This document shows, piece after piece, positions 24,603-34,071 of a stretch of 64,000 nt of DNA. Positions within the stretch are counted from its first letter, which is position 1, and every line of letters begins with the position of its first letter. Position numbers and translations under genes: made by a program. The notes below the pieces were generated by a model. That model was given only the letters and a program-made list of their open reading frames with translations, was not told the DNA's origin and did no database searches. Source of the DNA: Pseudoclavibacter sp. 13-3 (GTDB lineage: Bacteria > Actinomycetota > Actinomycetes > Actinomycetales > Microbacteriaceae); assembly GCF_021168475.1 (NCBI RefSeq), contig NZ_JAJOZT010000001.1, forward strand, positions 591,238 through 655,237, in the 5' to 3' direction.

Positions 24603-25556
24603 ATGACTTGGACGATCAACCCAGAGTTTCGTGCCTTTCTGGAGCGTGACGATCTCTATTCGAAAGTGCGCCCGGCCAAGCTGCCCGTCGGCGACGTCGA
24701 GGGGCGCCGGCGACGTGCGGCGCTGCGTCTCGGCTTCGTGACAGATCCGGCCCGCACGCCCGAGGTGGTCACTCGCGACTACCCGATTCCCACACCAGAC
24801 GGCCACAGACTGCGCGCCAGACTGTATCTGCCGCTCGACTGGCGCCCCGGCCCCCTCGGCCTCTTTCTGCACGGCGGCGGCTGGTTCGTCGGCACGCTCG
24901 ATCAGGTCGACGCCTCGATCGCCGACTACGTGGCCCGCTCGGGGGTCGCGCTGCTGGCACCCGAATACCGTCTCGCACCCGAGCATCCGCACCCCACCCC
25001 GCTCGAAGACGCCTACAGCACGCTGACCTGGGTGTTCGAGCATCTCGACGAGCTCGATGCCGATGCTCGCCGCATCTTCGTCATGGGCGACAGCGCCGGC
25101 GGCGGCATGGCCGCAGGCCTCACCCTGCTCAGCCGCGACCGTGGCGGCCCCACCCCTGCAGCCCAGATTCTGATCGCACCGATGCTCGACGACCGCACGG
25201 TGCTCTCAGACCCGCTGCTCGACGAGCACCTCACCTGGACGTACAACGACAACATCACCGCCTGGCAGGCGCTGCTCGCAGATCAGGCCGCCGCCGACGA
25301 GCCTGCGTCGGTCTATGCGACACCGGTGCGCGCCGATGATCTCTCGGGCCTGCCCGACACCTTCATCGACACCAGCACGCTCGACATCTTTCGCGACGAA
25401 GACATCGCCTTCGCGAGCCGGCTGCTGCAGGCCGGGGTGCAGACCGAGCTGCATGTCTATCCCGGAGTTCCCCACCGGTGGGATCGCATCGCCCCTGAGA
25501 TCGAGATCTCGCGTCAGGCGATTCTCGCCCGCATCCGCGTGATGCAGGCGGTCTGA
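24603..25556 (+). CDS. Alpha/beta hydrolase (HSL-type esterase)
   Basis: 317 aa, hormone-sensitive-lipase family. Oxyanion motif HGGGW lies near residue 90, nucleophile GDSAGGG near 160, and a late Asp (SVYATPV..., DIFRDEDIAF) and His (YPGVPHRWDR) complete the triad. The ATG at 24603 follows AGAGGAAG. Hydrolyses short-chain esters or related compounds; substrate unknown. It is convergent with the Lrp-type regulator, with only two bases between the stop codons. Confidence 0.9.
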   Translation: MTWTINPEFRAFLERDDLYSKVRPAKLPVGDVEGRRRRAALRLGFVTDPARTPEVVTRDYPIPTPDGHRLRARLYLPLDWRPGPLGLFLHGGGWFVGTLDQVDASIADYVARSGVALLAPEYRLAPEHPHPTPLEDAYSTLTWVFEHLDELDADARRIFVMGDSAGGGMAAGLTLLSRDRGGPTPAAQILIAPMLDDRTVLSDPLLDEHLTWTYNDNITAWQALLADQAAADEPASVYATPVRADDLSGLPDTFIDTSTLDIFRDEDIAFASRLLQAGVQTELHVYPGVPHRWDRIAPEIEISRQAILARIRVMQAV

Positions 25557-25558
25557 CC

Positions 25559-26011
25559 CTAGAGCGGGATCGGCCGACTCACCACGACCGAACGCATGAC
25601 GAGGGTCGAGCGGATGCGCTCGATGCCGGGGATGACCGAGATGCGCTGGTCGTAGAGCTCTTGGTAGTCGGCGAGCGTGCGTGTGAGCACTCTGACCAGA
25701 AAATCGGGCTCACCGAAGAGACGCTGACACTCGATGATCTCGTCGAGGTCTGCCAGCGAGCGTTCGATGGCCGCCATGGTGACGGCGTCGCTGCGACTCA
25801 CCGTGATGAAGAGCAGCGCCTGAAACTCCAGGCCGGCCTTTCGTGGGTCGATGCTGGCGTGATAGCCCGTGATGACGCCGGTGCGCTCCAGCTGACGCAC
25901 GCGCCGCAGACACGGCGAGACGCTCAGCTGCACCTTTTCGGCGAGTTCGGTGACGGTCTGACGACCATCTTTCTGCAGCAACGCAAGGATCTTTCTATCC
26001 GTGGCATCCAT
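25559..26011 (-). CDS. Lrp/AsnC family transcriptional regulator
   Basis: 150 aa. The N-terminal winged HTH (DATDRKILALLQKDGRQTVTEL ... LSVSPCLRRVRQLERTGVITGY) is followed by an AsnC ligand-binding RAM domain. A consensus TATAAT (26019-26024, minus) lies seven bases before the ATG at 26011, so the message is probably leaderless. Divergent from a LysE-type exporter, which is the classic target arrangement: amino acid binds the regulator and switches on export. Confidence 0.93.
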   Translation of the reverse strand: MDATDRKILALLQKDGRQTVTELAEKVQLSVSPCLRRVRQLERTGVITGYHASIDPRKAGLEFQALLFITVSRSDAVTMAAIERSLADLDEIIECQRLFGEPDFLVRVLTRTLADYQELYDQRISVIPGIERIRSTLVMRSVVVSRPIPL

Positions 26012-26093
26012 GCGCAAGATTATATCTTTATTCGACCCTCTGCGAACCAGACTTGGCACCACATGCGAAAGCTGTGCACATACCATTCACTCT
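26012..26093. promoter_or_regulatory. Divergent Lrp/LysE control region
   Basis: 82-base AT-rich spacer (AAGATTATATCTTTATTCG near 26016) between the Lrp-type regulator and the LysE-type exporter. It contains the TATAAT for the regulator on the minus strand. Probable binding region of the regulator for both promoters; binding is inferred. Confidence 0.5.
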
Positions 26094-26801
26094 ATGGATA
26101 CCGCATTGCTGCCGGCGTTCTTCGCCGTGAGCCTCATCGTCATCATCACACCGGGTGCCGACTGGGCGTACATTCTCTCGCATGCGCGCAGCACGCGCGA
26201 GGCGATGGCATCGATCGGCGGGCTGCTGATCGGCTATGCCGGCCACACGATTCTCGCGACCGCAGGGCTCACCGTAGCGCTGGCGCTGCTGCCCGGCGCG
26301 CTCACCACGCTCACCTTCGTGGGGGCGGCCTATCTGTGCTGGCTCGGCGTGCAGTCGCTGCGGCATCCTGACGGGTTCGTCCTGCCGGCTCCTGTGCAGG
26401 CGCAGGCGATCTCGACGACGACCGGCACCATCCCGGTGGTGACCAGATCGATCACGCTGCCGGCGCTGGTCGCCCAGCCGCAGCATCCGCTCGGGCGCGT
26501 CGTCGCCAAAGGCGCCGGAGTCAGCGGTCTCAACCCCAAGGTCGTGCTGTTGTACCTGTCGATACTGCCGCAGTTCATCAGTCCCGACGCCGCGTGGTCG
26601 CTGAGCGCGCAGACCGCGATGCTCGGCGGCGTGCACGTGCTGGCCACGATGTGCTTCTATACGCTGCTGGCGCTGGCGGCGGTGCGCGTGCTCGACCGGC
26701 ATCCGGGCGTTTTCAAGCCGATCTCGATCGTCTCGGGCATTCTGATGCTCTGCTTCGGCGTCGCACTGATCGCCGACCAGGTCGTCACACTGCTGCGCTG
26801 A
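26094..26801 (+). CDS. LysE family amino-acid exporter
   Basis: 235 aa, membrane exporter of the LysE/RhtB superfamily. FFAVSLIVIITPGADWAYIL is the family opening with the conserved TPG, followed by GLLIGYAGHTI. A non-conserved Ala/Thr/Pro-rich loop of about 35 residues lies near 95-140, longer than usual, before KGAGVSGLNPKVVLLYLSILPQF. Start ATG at 26094. Divergent from the Lrp-type gene, which probably controls it. Amino acid not assignable. Confidence 0.88.
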   Translation: MDTALLPAFFAVSLIVIITPGADWAYILSHARSTREAMASIGGLLIGYAGHTILATAGLTVALALLPGALTTLTFVGAAYLCWLGVQSLRHPDGFVLPAPVQAQAISTTTGTIPVVTRSITLPALVAQPQHPLGRVVAKGAGVSGLNPKVVLLYLSILPQFISPDAAWSLSAQTAMLGGVHVLATMCFYTLLALAAVRVLDRHPGVFKPISIVSGILMLCFGVALIADQVVTLLR

Positions 26802-26823
26802 TCGGAGCATCGCACACAGCGCG

Positions 26824-26860
26824 AACGAGCCCCGGCACCAGAGTTGGGCCGGGGCTCGTT
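26824..26860. terminator. Strong terminator between lysE and ssadh genes
   Basis: AACGAGCCCCGGC and GCCGGGGCTCGTT form a perfect 13-bp stem with an 11-base loop, followed by GTTG. It can serve the plus-strand lysE-type gene and the converging aldehyde dehydrogenase gene. Confidence 0.8.
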
Positions 26861-26916
26861 GTTGACACTGGCTGCAGCGCCGCTGGTTCGGACGACCAGA
26901 GCGACGCTCAGGCCGA

Positions 26917-28314
26917 TCAGAACGGCGTGTTGATGTCCTGCACGTCGATCAGCTTCTTGTTCACGAACTCGTCGAAGCCGAGATCGATCAGCTCGTTGCC
27001 GAAGCCCGAGCGCTTGATGCCGCCGAACGGGATGTCGGCGAACACCCCGGTGGGATGGTTCACGAACACCATGCCGGTGTCGATGCGCTTGGCCACCTCG
27101 ACGCCACGCGCCTCGTCAGCGGTGAACACCGAGCCGCCAAGACCGTAGGGCGAGTCGTTGGCGATGCGCACGGCGTCGTCTTCGTCTTTCGCACGGTAGA
27201 ACGTGGCCACCGGGCCGAACAGCTCCTGGTGGTAGGCCGGGTTCTCCGGGGTCACGCCGGTGAGCACGGCCGGCTGGTAGTAGGCGCCCTGAGCCGGGAT
27301 CGGCGCGCCGACCTCGACCTTGGTGGCACCGGCTGCGACGGCGCCGTCGACCTGTGCGGTCAGCATCTCTTTGGCGCGCTGTGACGACAGCGGAGCCATC
27401 GTCGTCTGCGGATCTTTCGGATCGCCGGGCTTGATCGTCGCGTTCGCCTCGGCGATGTACTTCTCGAGGAACTCATCGTAGAGCGCGTCGACGACGATGA
27501 TGCGCTTGGCTGACACGCACACCTGCCCCGCGTTCCAGTTGCGACCGCGCACGGCGAGGTGCACCGCCTTGTCGAGGTCGGCGTCGTCGAGCACGATGAA
27601 CGCGTCAGAGCCGCCGAGTTCGAGGGTGGCCTTCTTCATGGCCGCCCCGGCGACGGATGCGACGGCCGAGCCCGCCCGCTCGCTGCCGGTGAGCGCGACG
27701 CCGACGACGCGATCGTCTTCGAGCACGAGCTTGGTGTGCTCATGCGTGGCGAACACGTTGGCGAAGACGCCCTCGGGTGCGCCGGCGGCGCGGAACAGGT
27801 CGTCGAACGCCTGCGCGGCCTGCGGCACGATCTCGGCGTGCTTGAGAATCACGGTGTTGCCGGCGGCGATCTGCGGCGCAGCGGCACGGGCGATCTGGTA
27901 GTAGGGGAAGTTCCAGGGCTCGATCAGGTAGACCACGCCGAGAGGCTGCGTCACGAGCTGTGCCTTGCCCTCTGCCGGGTCGGCGACGGGGAGCACGCGC
28001 GGTGCCAGCAGCTCGTCGATGTGATCGGCGAAGTACTGCAGGATGTCGGCTGAGAGATCGACCTCGCCCAGCGCCTCAGCGGTCAGCTTGCCCATCTCGA
28101 GGGTGAGGATGTCAGCGTACTTCTGCTTGTCGGCGCGCAGCAGGTCGGCCGCCTTGGCGAGCACAGCGGCACGATCGGCCAGCGGAGTGTTTCTCCAGTC
28201 AAGGAAGGCATTGTGTGCTTTGGCGACCTTGTCGAGGATCTCCTCGTCAGTCGCGTTCGGAAAAGTGGCCACGACTTCGTTCGTGGCCGGGTTCACAGTC
28301 TGATACTGCAGCAT
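26917..28314 (-). CDS. gabD: NAD(P)-dependent succinate-semialdehyde dehydrogenase-type enzyme
   Basis: 465 aa aldehyde dehydrogenase. Start is set by AAGGAGATCC directly before the ATG at 28314. It opens YQTVNPATNEVVATF, then has EPWNFPYYQIARAAAPQIAAGN, the catalytic Glu in TLELGGSDAFIVLDD, and the catalytic Cys in GQVCVSAKR. These features match the succinate-semialdehyde branch. It oxidises succinate semialdehyde to succinate, for example in GABA breakdown. No transaminase lies beside it, so the exact aldehyde is inferred. Confidence 0.88.
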   Translation of the reverse strand: MLQYQTVNPATNEVVATFPNATDEEILDKVAKAHNAFLDWRNTPLADRAAVLAKAADLLRADKQKYADILTLEMGKLTAEALGEVDLSADILQYFADHIDELLAPRVLPVADPAEGKAQLVTQPLGVVYLIEPWNFPYYQIARAAAPQIAAGNTVILKHAEIVPQAAQAFDDLFRAAGAPEGVFANVFATHEHTKLVLEDDRVVGVALTGSERAGSAVASVAGAAMKKATLELGGSDAFIVLDDADLDKAVHLAVRGRNWNAGQVCVSAKRIIVVDALYDEFLEKYIAEANATIKPGDPKDPQTTMAPLSSQRAKEMLTAQVDGAVAAGATKVEVGAPIPAQGAYYQPAVLTGVTPENPAYHQELFGPVATFYRAKDEDDAVRIANDSPYGLGGSVFTADEARGVEVAKRIDTGMVFVNHPTGVFADIPFGGIKRSGFGNELIDLGFDEFVNKKLIDVQDINTPF

Positions 28315-28655
28315 GGATCTCCTTGGTCCGGTTTCGCGTGGCGTTCGCCGCACCGATCGAGGCACTTCCCCGTCGGCCCCGAGAATCCTGACTGCTGATC
28401 GCGGTGCGGCACTTCGACGCCACATCGCGTGAGTGAGGCGACTTCTGAGCGTCGACCCGAAGACCGAGTGTAGAACCGGAATGGTCGTGTGACGGTCTGC
28501 TGGCGCAGGGATGTGCCAGAACAGGACATCTCGCAGACGCAGTCACAGACACCTGCTGCAGAACTCCGCACACATGCGCGAAAGGCACGCATCGCCCTGA
28601 CTCGCGCACCGCACCACCGCGATGATCGACAGCCTCGACATACCCCGCAGACGAT

Positions 28656-28698
28656 GAATCCCCATGTCTCGACATATTCGTCAGAGACACGGGGATTC
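28656..28698. terminator. Long hairpin, possible terminator beyond hpf
   Basis: A 15-base inverted repeat with one wobble (GAATCCCCATGTCTC / GAGACACGGGGATTC) and a 13-base loop. There is no T-run afterwards, so intrinsic termination is uncertain. Confidence 0.4.
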
Positions 28699-28708
28699 AA
28701 CAATTCAG

Positions 28709-28772
28709 GCGCTCAGACGCCCAGACGCTCAGACGCTCAGACGCTCAGACGCCCAGACGCTCAGACGCTCAG
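28709..28772. repeat. 8-bp tandem array (ACGCYCAG x8)
   Basis: Eight units in which the fifth base varies in the order T,C,T,T,T,C,T,T. Thus a 32-base block (four units) is duplicated: 28709-28740 and 28741-28772 differ only at the first base. It lies just beyond the hpf stop. Confidence 0.92.
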
Positions 28773-28815
28773 AGCGTGACCTCAGCGGCTGGAGCCAAAC
28801 CGTCCAGGATCGAGC

Positions 28816-29418
28816 TCACTCGTCGATGGTCTCTTCGGCCTCGCCCAAGGCGATCACGCCATAGTTGTAGCCCTTGCGGCGGTAGACGACACTCGACTTG
28901 CCGGTCTCGACGTCTTCGAAGAGATAGAAGTCATGCCCGACCAGCTCCATGCGGTCGACGGCCTGCTCGGGAGACAGTCGCTCGGCTGGGAACTCCTTGC
29001 GACGGATCACCAGCGGCGACTCCGGCTGCTCGTCGACAGCCGCCTCGCTCGCGACCGAGGCGTCAGGCACGACGACTCCGGCATCCACACTCACCTGAAC
29101 ACGGCTGGGGCGACCCTTCGAGATCTTGCGGCGATCTTTGCTGCGCCGCAGACGCTCTGAGAGCTTGCCCAGCGCCTGGTCGAACGCCGAGAAGCGGTCG
29201 CCGCCTTCGGCCTCGGCACGAATCACCGGGCCAGGAGCGATCACGGTGAGTTCGACACGTTCGCCGAGATCGGGAGTCTTGTCGTTGATGTTCGAGACCT
29301 TCACCTCGAACCGCTGAGCGCGGTCTGAGAGCTGCGTGACTTTGTCGGCTTTCTGATCAACATAGTTCTCGAAACGATCGGAGTTTTTCACTCCCCGTGC
29401 CAGGACGCTGATCTGCAT
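28816..29418 (-). CDS. hpf: Ribosome hibernation promoting factor, long form
   Basis: 200 aa. The N-terminal S30AE domain (MQISVLARGVKNSDRFENYV ... FSAFDQALGKLSERLRR) blocks the decoding centre. A linker and the C-terminal long-HPF domain (VIRRKEFPAERLSPEQAVDRMELVGH) mediate ribosome dimerisation into 100S particles. Start at 29418 is fixed by AGAAGGAGG just upstream. Usual actinobacterial length. Confidence 0.95.
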   Translation of the reverse strand: MQISVLARGVKNSDRFENYVDQKADKVTQLSDRAQRFEVKVSNINDKTPDLGERVELTVIAPGPVIRAEAEGGDRFSAFDQALGKLSERLRRSKDRRKISKGRPSRVQVSVDAGVVVPDASVASEAAVDEQPESPLVIRRKEFPAERLSPEQAVDRMELVGHDFYLFEDVETGKSSVVYRRKGYNYGVIALGEAEETIDE

Positions 29419-29513
29419 GGCAGACCTCCTTCTGTCGTCGGCCGTGCCGAACACCGGCACCGCCGGGAATTAGGTTGCGACCATTGTACGGTACACAGCC
29501 GGCGACGGCGGCC

Positions 29514-30443
29514 TCAGCGACCTGGCGCGTCGAACGTCGCGAAGATCAGATCGTTGTTCAGCCCGATGCCGGCCCGAGCACCCTCACCCGCAGCGATGAT
29601 CAGCTGCGACGGGGTGATGCCGCGCACGTCACCGGCGGCATAGACTCCGTCGACGCCTGAGCGACCGTACTCGTCAGTCTTGACGCCTCCGAGGTCGCCA
29701 GCCGTGGGCACAAGGTCGGCGACGACCTGCGGCAGGCTCCACTCGGGCTGCACGAACCCGCCGGTCGCCGGCAGCACGCGGCCGTCTGCGAGCTCGACCG
29801 ACTCGAGACGGCTGCCGTCGCCGTGCAGCGCTGCGATCGGGGTGTCGTCGACCTCGATGCCCTGTCGGCCCAGCACCTCGGCCTGATGCGCCTCGATGAT
29901 GCCCGAGCCGTTCGTGAGCACCACTTCGTGATCGGCCCACTGCGACGCTCGCTTGGCGGTGTTGACCAGTTCGGGGTTCTCGCCGATGACCACCAGCGAC
30001 TGCTCGCGGCGTTCCCAGCCGTCGCAGTGCACACAGCTGAAGATGGTCGAGCCGTAGTAGCTGATCAGGTCTGGCACCTGCGGCAGGGTCTCAAGCACCC
30101 CGGTCGCCAGCAGCACCTTACGGGCCTGCACCTCGCCGCTGGGCCCGCCGCGCACTCCCTTGATCGATGCGGTGAATGCGCCGTCGACACCCGTGATGCG
30201 CTGCACCTCGCCCCATTGAAAGTGCACGTTGGGGTACGTCGCGAGATCTTCGCGACCCAGCTCGCGCAGCGTCATCGGCGGGGTGCCGTCGCGGGTGATG
30301 AAACCGTGCGACATATAGGTCGCACGGTTTCGCGGGCGATTGCCGTCGACCACGAGCACCTCGCGCCGGGCCCGGGCGAGCACCAGTGCGGCGCTCAGCC
30401 CGGCCGGTCCCCCGCCGACCACGATGCAGTCGTAGTTGTTCAT
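29514..30443 (-). CDS. Thioredoxin-reductase-like NAD(P)/FAD oxidoreductase
   Basis: 309 aa flavoprotein. FAD-binding GGGPAGLSAALV near residue 10, redox CVHC in FSCVHCDGWE near residue 137, an NAD(P) region LVVIGENPELVN, and the FAD loop YAAGDVRGITPSQ near 270. It resembles TrxB-type or ferredoxin-NADP reductase-type disulfide reductases. The NAD(P) motif lacks the normal GxGxxA (GENPEL), so the electron donor could differ. Convergent with nothing; gltX lies 57 bases downstream on the same strand. Confidence 0.85.
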   Translation of the reverse strand: MNNYDCIVVGGGPAGLSAALVLARARREVLVVDGNRPRNRATYMSHGFITRDGTPPMTLRELGREDLATYPNVHFQWGEVQRITGVDGAFTASIKGVRGGPSGEVQARKVLLATGVLETLPQVPDLISYYGSTIFSCVHCDGWERREQSLVVIGENPELVNTAKRASQWADHEVVLTNGSGIIEAHQAEVLGRQGIEVDDTPIAALHGDGSRLESVELADGRVLPATGGFVQPEWSLPQVVADLVPTAGDLGGVKTDEYGRSGVDGVYAAGDVRGITPSQLIIAAGEGARAGIGLNNDLIFATFDAPGR

Positions 30444-30500
30444 CTGCAGCTCACCTCTCTGTGACCGTGCCGTTCGACGGGGTTGGATGCCACCCGTGTG

Positions 30501-32018
30501 TCAGAGACCGCGCTCGGCGAGCATCGCAGAGAAGCGATCGAACCGCGCGAACGTCTCATCGCGGCCGAGAATCTCGAGCGACTCGAAGAGCGGCGGAGAG
30601 ACTCTGCGGCCAGAGATGAGCGTGCGGATCGGCCCGAATGCCAGGCGCGGCTTGACGCCGAGACCGTCGACCAGCGCCGTCTGCAGCGCGGCGTGGATGG
30701 CATCGGTGTTCCAGCTGGTGGCCGGCAGCGCCTCGAGCGCAGCCCGCGCAGCCGAGACCACCACTGCGGGATCGCCCTTGAGCTTCATGGCGTCATCCTG
30801 ATACTCGATCTGATCTGCCGTGATGAACAGAAAACGCAGCATGTCGGGGGCTTCGCCCAACACGTTGAGACGCGGCTGCACCAGTGGCGACGCCTCATGC
30901 AGAATCTCGGCCTCTCGGTCGCTCAGCGGTGTGCTGACGAGCCCGCCGTGCTGCAGAAACTCGACGAGTCGAGCTTCGAAGTCTGCCGCATCAAGAGCAC
31001 GCAGGTGATCGCCGTTGATGGCCGTGGCCTTCTTCAGGTCGAAGCGCGCCGGGTTCGGGTTCACATCGACGATGTCGAAGTGCTCGACCAGCTCGGCCGG
31101 GCTGAACACGTCGCGGTCGGGGGCGATCGACCAGCCCAGCAGCGCCAGGTAGTTGACCAGCCCCTCAGGGATGAACCCGTTGTCGCGGTGGTTGAACAGG
31201 TTCGACTCGGGGTCGCGCTTGCTGAGCTTCTTGTTGCCCTCGCCCATCACGAAGGGCAGATGGCCGAAACGCGGGATGAACGTGGTCAGCCCGATCTCGA
31301 TCAGTGCGTGGTACAGAGCGATCTGCCGAGGCGTCGACGAGAGCAGGTCTTCGCCGCGCAGCACATGGGTGATGCCCATCAGCGCATCGTCGACCGGGTT
31401 GACCAGCGTGTAGAGCGGCTGCCCGTTGGGGCGCACCACGACGAAGTCGGTGAACGAGCCGGCCGGGAACACGATCTCGCCGCGCACCAAGTCGTCGTAC
31501 GAGAGGTCGGTGTCGGGCACCCGCAGGCGCAGAGCGGGCTGACGCCCCTCGGCACGGTATGCCGCGCGCTGCTCGTCGGTGAGGTCGCGCTCGAAGTTGT
31601 CGTAGCCCTGCTTGGGGTTGCGCCCCTGTGCGACGTTGCGGGCTTCCATCTCTTCACCCGTGACGTAGCTCTCGTAGAGAAAGCCGGCGGCCTTCAGCTT
31701 TTCGATGACGTCTTGATAGATGTCGCCGCGCTGCGACTGACGGTACGGACCGTGCGGGCCGCCCACGTCGATGCCTTCGTCCCAGTCGAGGTGCAGCCAG
31801 CGCAGAGCCTCGACGATCTGCGCATAGCTCTCTTCGCTGTCACGCTCGGCGTCGGTGTCTTCGATGCGGAAGACGAATGTGCCGCCGACGTGGCGAGCAT
31901 AGGCCCAGTTGAAGAGTGCGGTGCGCGCCATGCCGACGTGGGGTGTGCCGGTGGGCGACGGGCAGAAACGCACGCGGATGTCAGAACCGGTCGCGTGAGA
32001 GAAAAGGTCTGTGGTCAT
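30501..32018 (-). CDS. gltX: Glutamyl-tRNA synthetase
   Basis: 505 aa class I synthetase. The HIGH equivalent is in [19 protein letters not shown] near residue 20, and KMSKS is KLSKRD near residue 270. Catalytic and anticodon-binding regions are of normal length. It charges tRNA-Glu and possibly tRNA-Gln if this organism uses the amidotransferase route. A palindrome (CCCCGACA-GA-TGTCGGGG) lies 15 bases upstream of the start at 32033-32050. Confidence 0.96.
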   Translation of the reverse strand: MTTDLFSHATGSDIRVRFCPSPTGTPHVGMARTALFNWAYARHVGGTFVFRIEDTDAERDSEESYAQIVEALRWLHLDWDEGIDVGGPHGPYRQSQRGDIYQDVIEKLKAAGFLYESYVTGEEMEARNVAQGRNPKQGYDNFERDLTDEQRAAYRAEGRQPALRLRVPDTDLSYDDLVRGEIVFPAGSFTDFVVVRPNGQPLYTLVNPVDDALMGITHVLRGEDLLSSTPRQIALYHALIEIGLTTFIPRFGHLPFVMGEGNKKLSKRDPESNLFNHRDNGFIPEGLVNYLALLGWSIAPDRDVFSPAELVEHFDIVDVNPNPARFDLKKATAINGDHLRALDAADFEARLVEFLQHGGLVSTPLSDREAEILHEASPLVQPRLNVLGEAPDMLRFLFITADQIEYQDDAMKLKGDPAVVVSAARAALEALPATSWNTDAIHAALQTALVDGLGVKPRLAFGPIRTLISGRRVSPPLFESLEILGRDETFARFDRFSAMLAERGL

Positions 32019-32032
32019 GATGACCCAGTCTA

Positions 32033-32050
32033 CCCCGACAGATGTCGGGG
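32033..32050. promoter_or_regulatory. 8-base inverted repeat in gltX leader
   Basis: CCCCGACA and TGTCGGGG separated by GA. Immediately upstream of the gltX start on the minus strand. Could be an mRNA hairpin or an operator. Confidence 0.35.
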
Positions 32051-32270
32051 AGCACAGTGCGGCGCGCGCAACCAGCGAGCGATCGCCGAGACGGATGCCG
32101 GAGGAGGCATCCGGCCAGACCGTCGGCTCAGGCCACCCTTATGACGATCAAATGTTTCATTAAACTATCGGTTCCGGCCGGGGCCACGGCTCTTGCGCAG
32201 ACACGATGTATCATCGGCACCAATCTGCACCGCGACTCGGTCAACCGTCACACAGTTGAAGAGGGAACCC

Positions 32271-34058
32271 ATGAACCACCTGCTGCTCTTCACCCTGCTC
32301 ATGATGTCGGTGCTCATCACCGCCTTCGCGCGCCGACGCGGCTGGTCGTCTCCCCTGGTGATCGTCATCCTCACCTCGGCGATCTCGTTTCTGCCCTTCG
32401 TGCCCCACTTCGACATCGACTCCGAGCTGATTCTCACGCTGGTGCTGCCGCCGCTGCTGTACTCGTCAGCCCTCAACGTGTCGGTGATCAGCTTTCGCAA
32501 GAACCTGCGCGACATCTCGATGCTGGGCGTCGTGCTGGTGGTCGTCACGGCAGCCGTGGCCGGTTTCATCGCCTATATGGTGATTCCCGATATGACCTGG
32601 GCTGCGGCGCTGCTGCTCGGCGCGATCATCGCACCGCCGGATGCCGTGTCGGCTGCGTCGGTCGGGCGCAAGCTGAATTTGCCGAGACGCCTGATGACCG
32701 TGCTGCTCGGCGAGAGCCTCATCAACGACGCCACCTCGCTGACGCTGATGAAGGTGGCCCTCACCCTGGTCGGCGGGGCGGCCCTCACCTTCGCCGACGA
32801 TCTCGGCATCTTCGGTCTGGCCGTCGGTGTCGGCATCGGCCTGGGCGTGGTCATGGGCGTGGTCTACAACTGGCTGCGCAGACGGCTCAACGACCCGGTG
32901 ATCGAGTCGCTGCTCGGGCTGCTGCTGCCGTTCTTCGCCTACACCGGCGCCGAGCACTTCGGCGGCTCGGGCGTGCTCGCCGTCGTCGCAGCCGGTCTCC
33001 TGGTCGGCTACGCGTCTCCCACGTTCAACTACCGCACCCGTCTGCAGGACGAACCACTCTGGAACGCCATCGACGTGTTGCTCGAGGGCATGGTCTTCGC
33101 GCTCATCGGCCTGCAGCTGCACAGTGTCAGCACGAGCCTGGTCGACGGCGGACGCGGCATTCTATGGAGCCTGAGCGTCGCCGCTCTGGTGCTCGTCGCC
33201 GTGATTCTGGTGCGGCCGGCTTTCGTGTTCACCACCTACGGGCTGCAGCTCTTGGTGATGCGCCTGAGCCGAGGCCGACGTGGCAGATCGCCTGACCCAG
33301 CCGACGCATCCACCCCACCCGGCCGTCGAGCTGCCTCAGGAGACCCCAGTCTGCTGACCCGGTCGATCATGGTGCTGACGCCCGAGAACAGCTCGACCCG
33401 ACGCTTCGCCGTTCGTGCGAAAGAGACCGTCAGAGCGTTCGGCAGTTCGCAGGATCCTCTCAAGTGGAACGAGCTGCTGGTGCTTTCGTGGACGGGGATG
33501 CGCGGTGTGGTGACGCTGGCGGCCTCGCTGAGCATCCCGGTGATGCTCTCTGACGGGTCGCGCTTTCCCGGGCACGACATGCTGGTCTTCATCGCGTTCG
33601 TCGTCACCGTCGGCACGCTGCTGCTGCAGGGACTGACCCTGCCGACGCTCATCCGAGTGCTCAACGTCGAAGACAAAGAACAGCCCAAGCGCGATCGCGC
33701 CGCACGTCAGCGGCTGCTGCGCACGAGTCTGGCCGAGGCCACCGACTTCGTCAAGAGGCGTGAGGGCAACTGGCGCAAGAAGTTCGGCGACGAAGCCGTC
33801 GACCGGGCGATCACGAACATCGAGTCGCGACTGAGCCGCATCGAGCACCAGCTCGACGCAGCAGAACACCAAGAAGTCACCGCACTCGCATCTCGGCATA
33901 TCACCGAGCTGCGCCGCCAGGTGCTGCGCACTCGGCGCGAGATCCTGCTGCGCGAGCGCAACGCCGGGCACATCGACGAAGAGCTGATGCGCGAGGTGAT
34001 GGCCGGGCTCGACGCCGAAGAGCTGGCGCTCGACGAGTCGGTCGTCGGGGCACGCTGA
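32271..34058 (+). CDS. Na+/H+ antiporter, CPA1 family
   Basis: 595 aa, twelve or so membrane helices (residues 1-400) followed by a cytoplasmic tail of about 150 charged residues. CPA1 motifs: LVLPPLLYSSALNVS near 60, and the ion-binding ND in LLGESLINDATSLTLMKVAL near 150. The tail has long coiled helices (DAAEHQEVTALASRHITEL). AGAGGGAACCC precedes the ATG at 32271. Exchanges Na+ (or K+) for protons; pH and salt homeostasis. Confidence 0.92.
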   Translation: MNHLLLFTLLMMSVLITAFARRRGWSSPLVIVILTSAISFLPFVPHFDIDSELILTLVLPPLLYSSALNVSVISFRKNLRDISMLGVVLVVVTAAVAGFIAYMVIPDMTWAAALLLGAIIAPPDAVSAASVGRKLNLPRRLMTVLLGESLINDATSLTLMKVALTLVGGAALTFADDLGIFGLAVGVGIGLGVVMGVVYNWLRRRLNDPVIESLLGLLLPFFAYTGAEHFGGSGVLAVVAAGLLVGYASPTFNYRTRLQDEPLWNAIDVLLEGMVFALIGLQLHSVSTSLVDGGRGILWSLSVAALVLVAVILVRPAFVFTTYGLQLLVMRLSRGRRGRSPDPADASTPPGRRAASGDPSLLTRSIMVLTPENSSTRRFAVRAKETVRAFGSSQDPLKWNELLVLSWTGMRGVVTLAASLSIPVMLSDGSRFPGHDMLVFIAFVVTVGTLLLQGLTLPTLIRVLNVEDKEQPKRDRAARQRLLRTSLAEATDFVKRREGNWRKKFGDEAVDRAITNIESRLSRIEHQLDAAEHQEVTALASRHITELRRQVLRTRREILLRERNAGHIDEELMREVMAGLDAEELALDESVVGAR

Positions 34059-34071
34059 TGGGCGGGCGCAG

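Larger units (their letters stand above)
28315..28815. other. Gene-free interval with repeats
   Basis: 500 bases between the gabD start and the hpf stop. No gene seen. It holds the 15-base inverted repeat at 28656-28698 and the 8-base tandem repeat array at 28709-28772. Confidence 0.75.
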
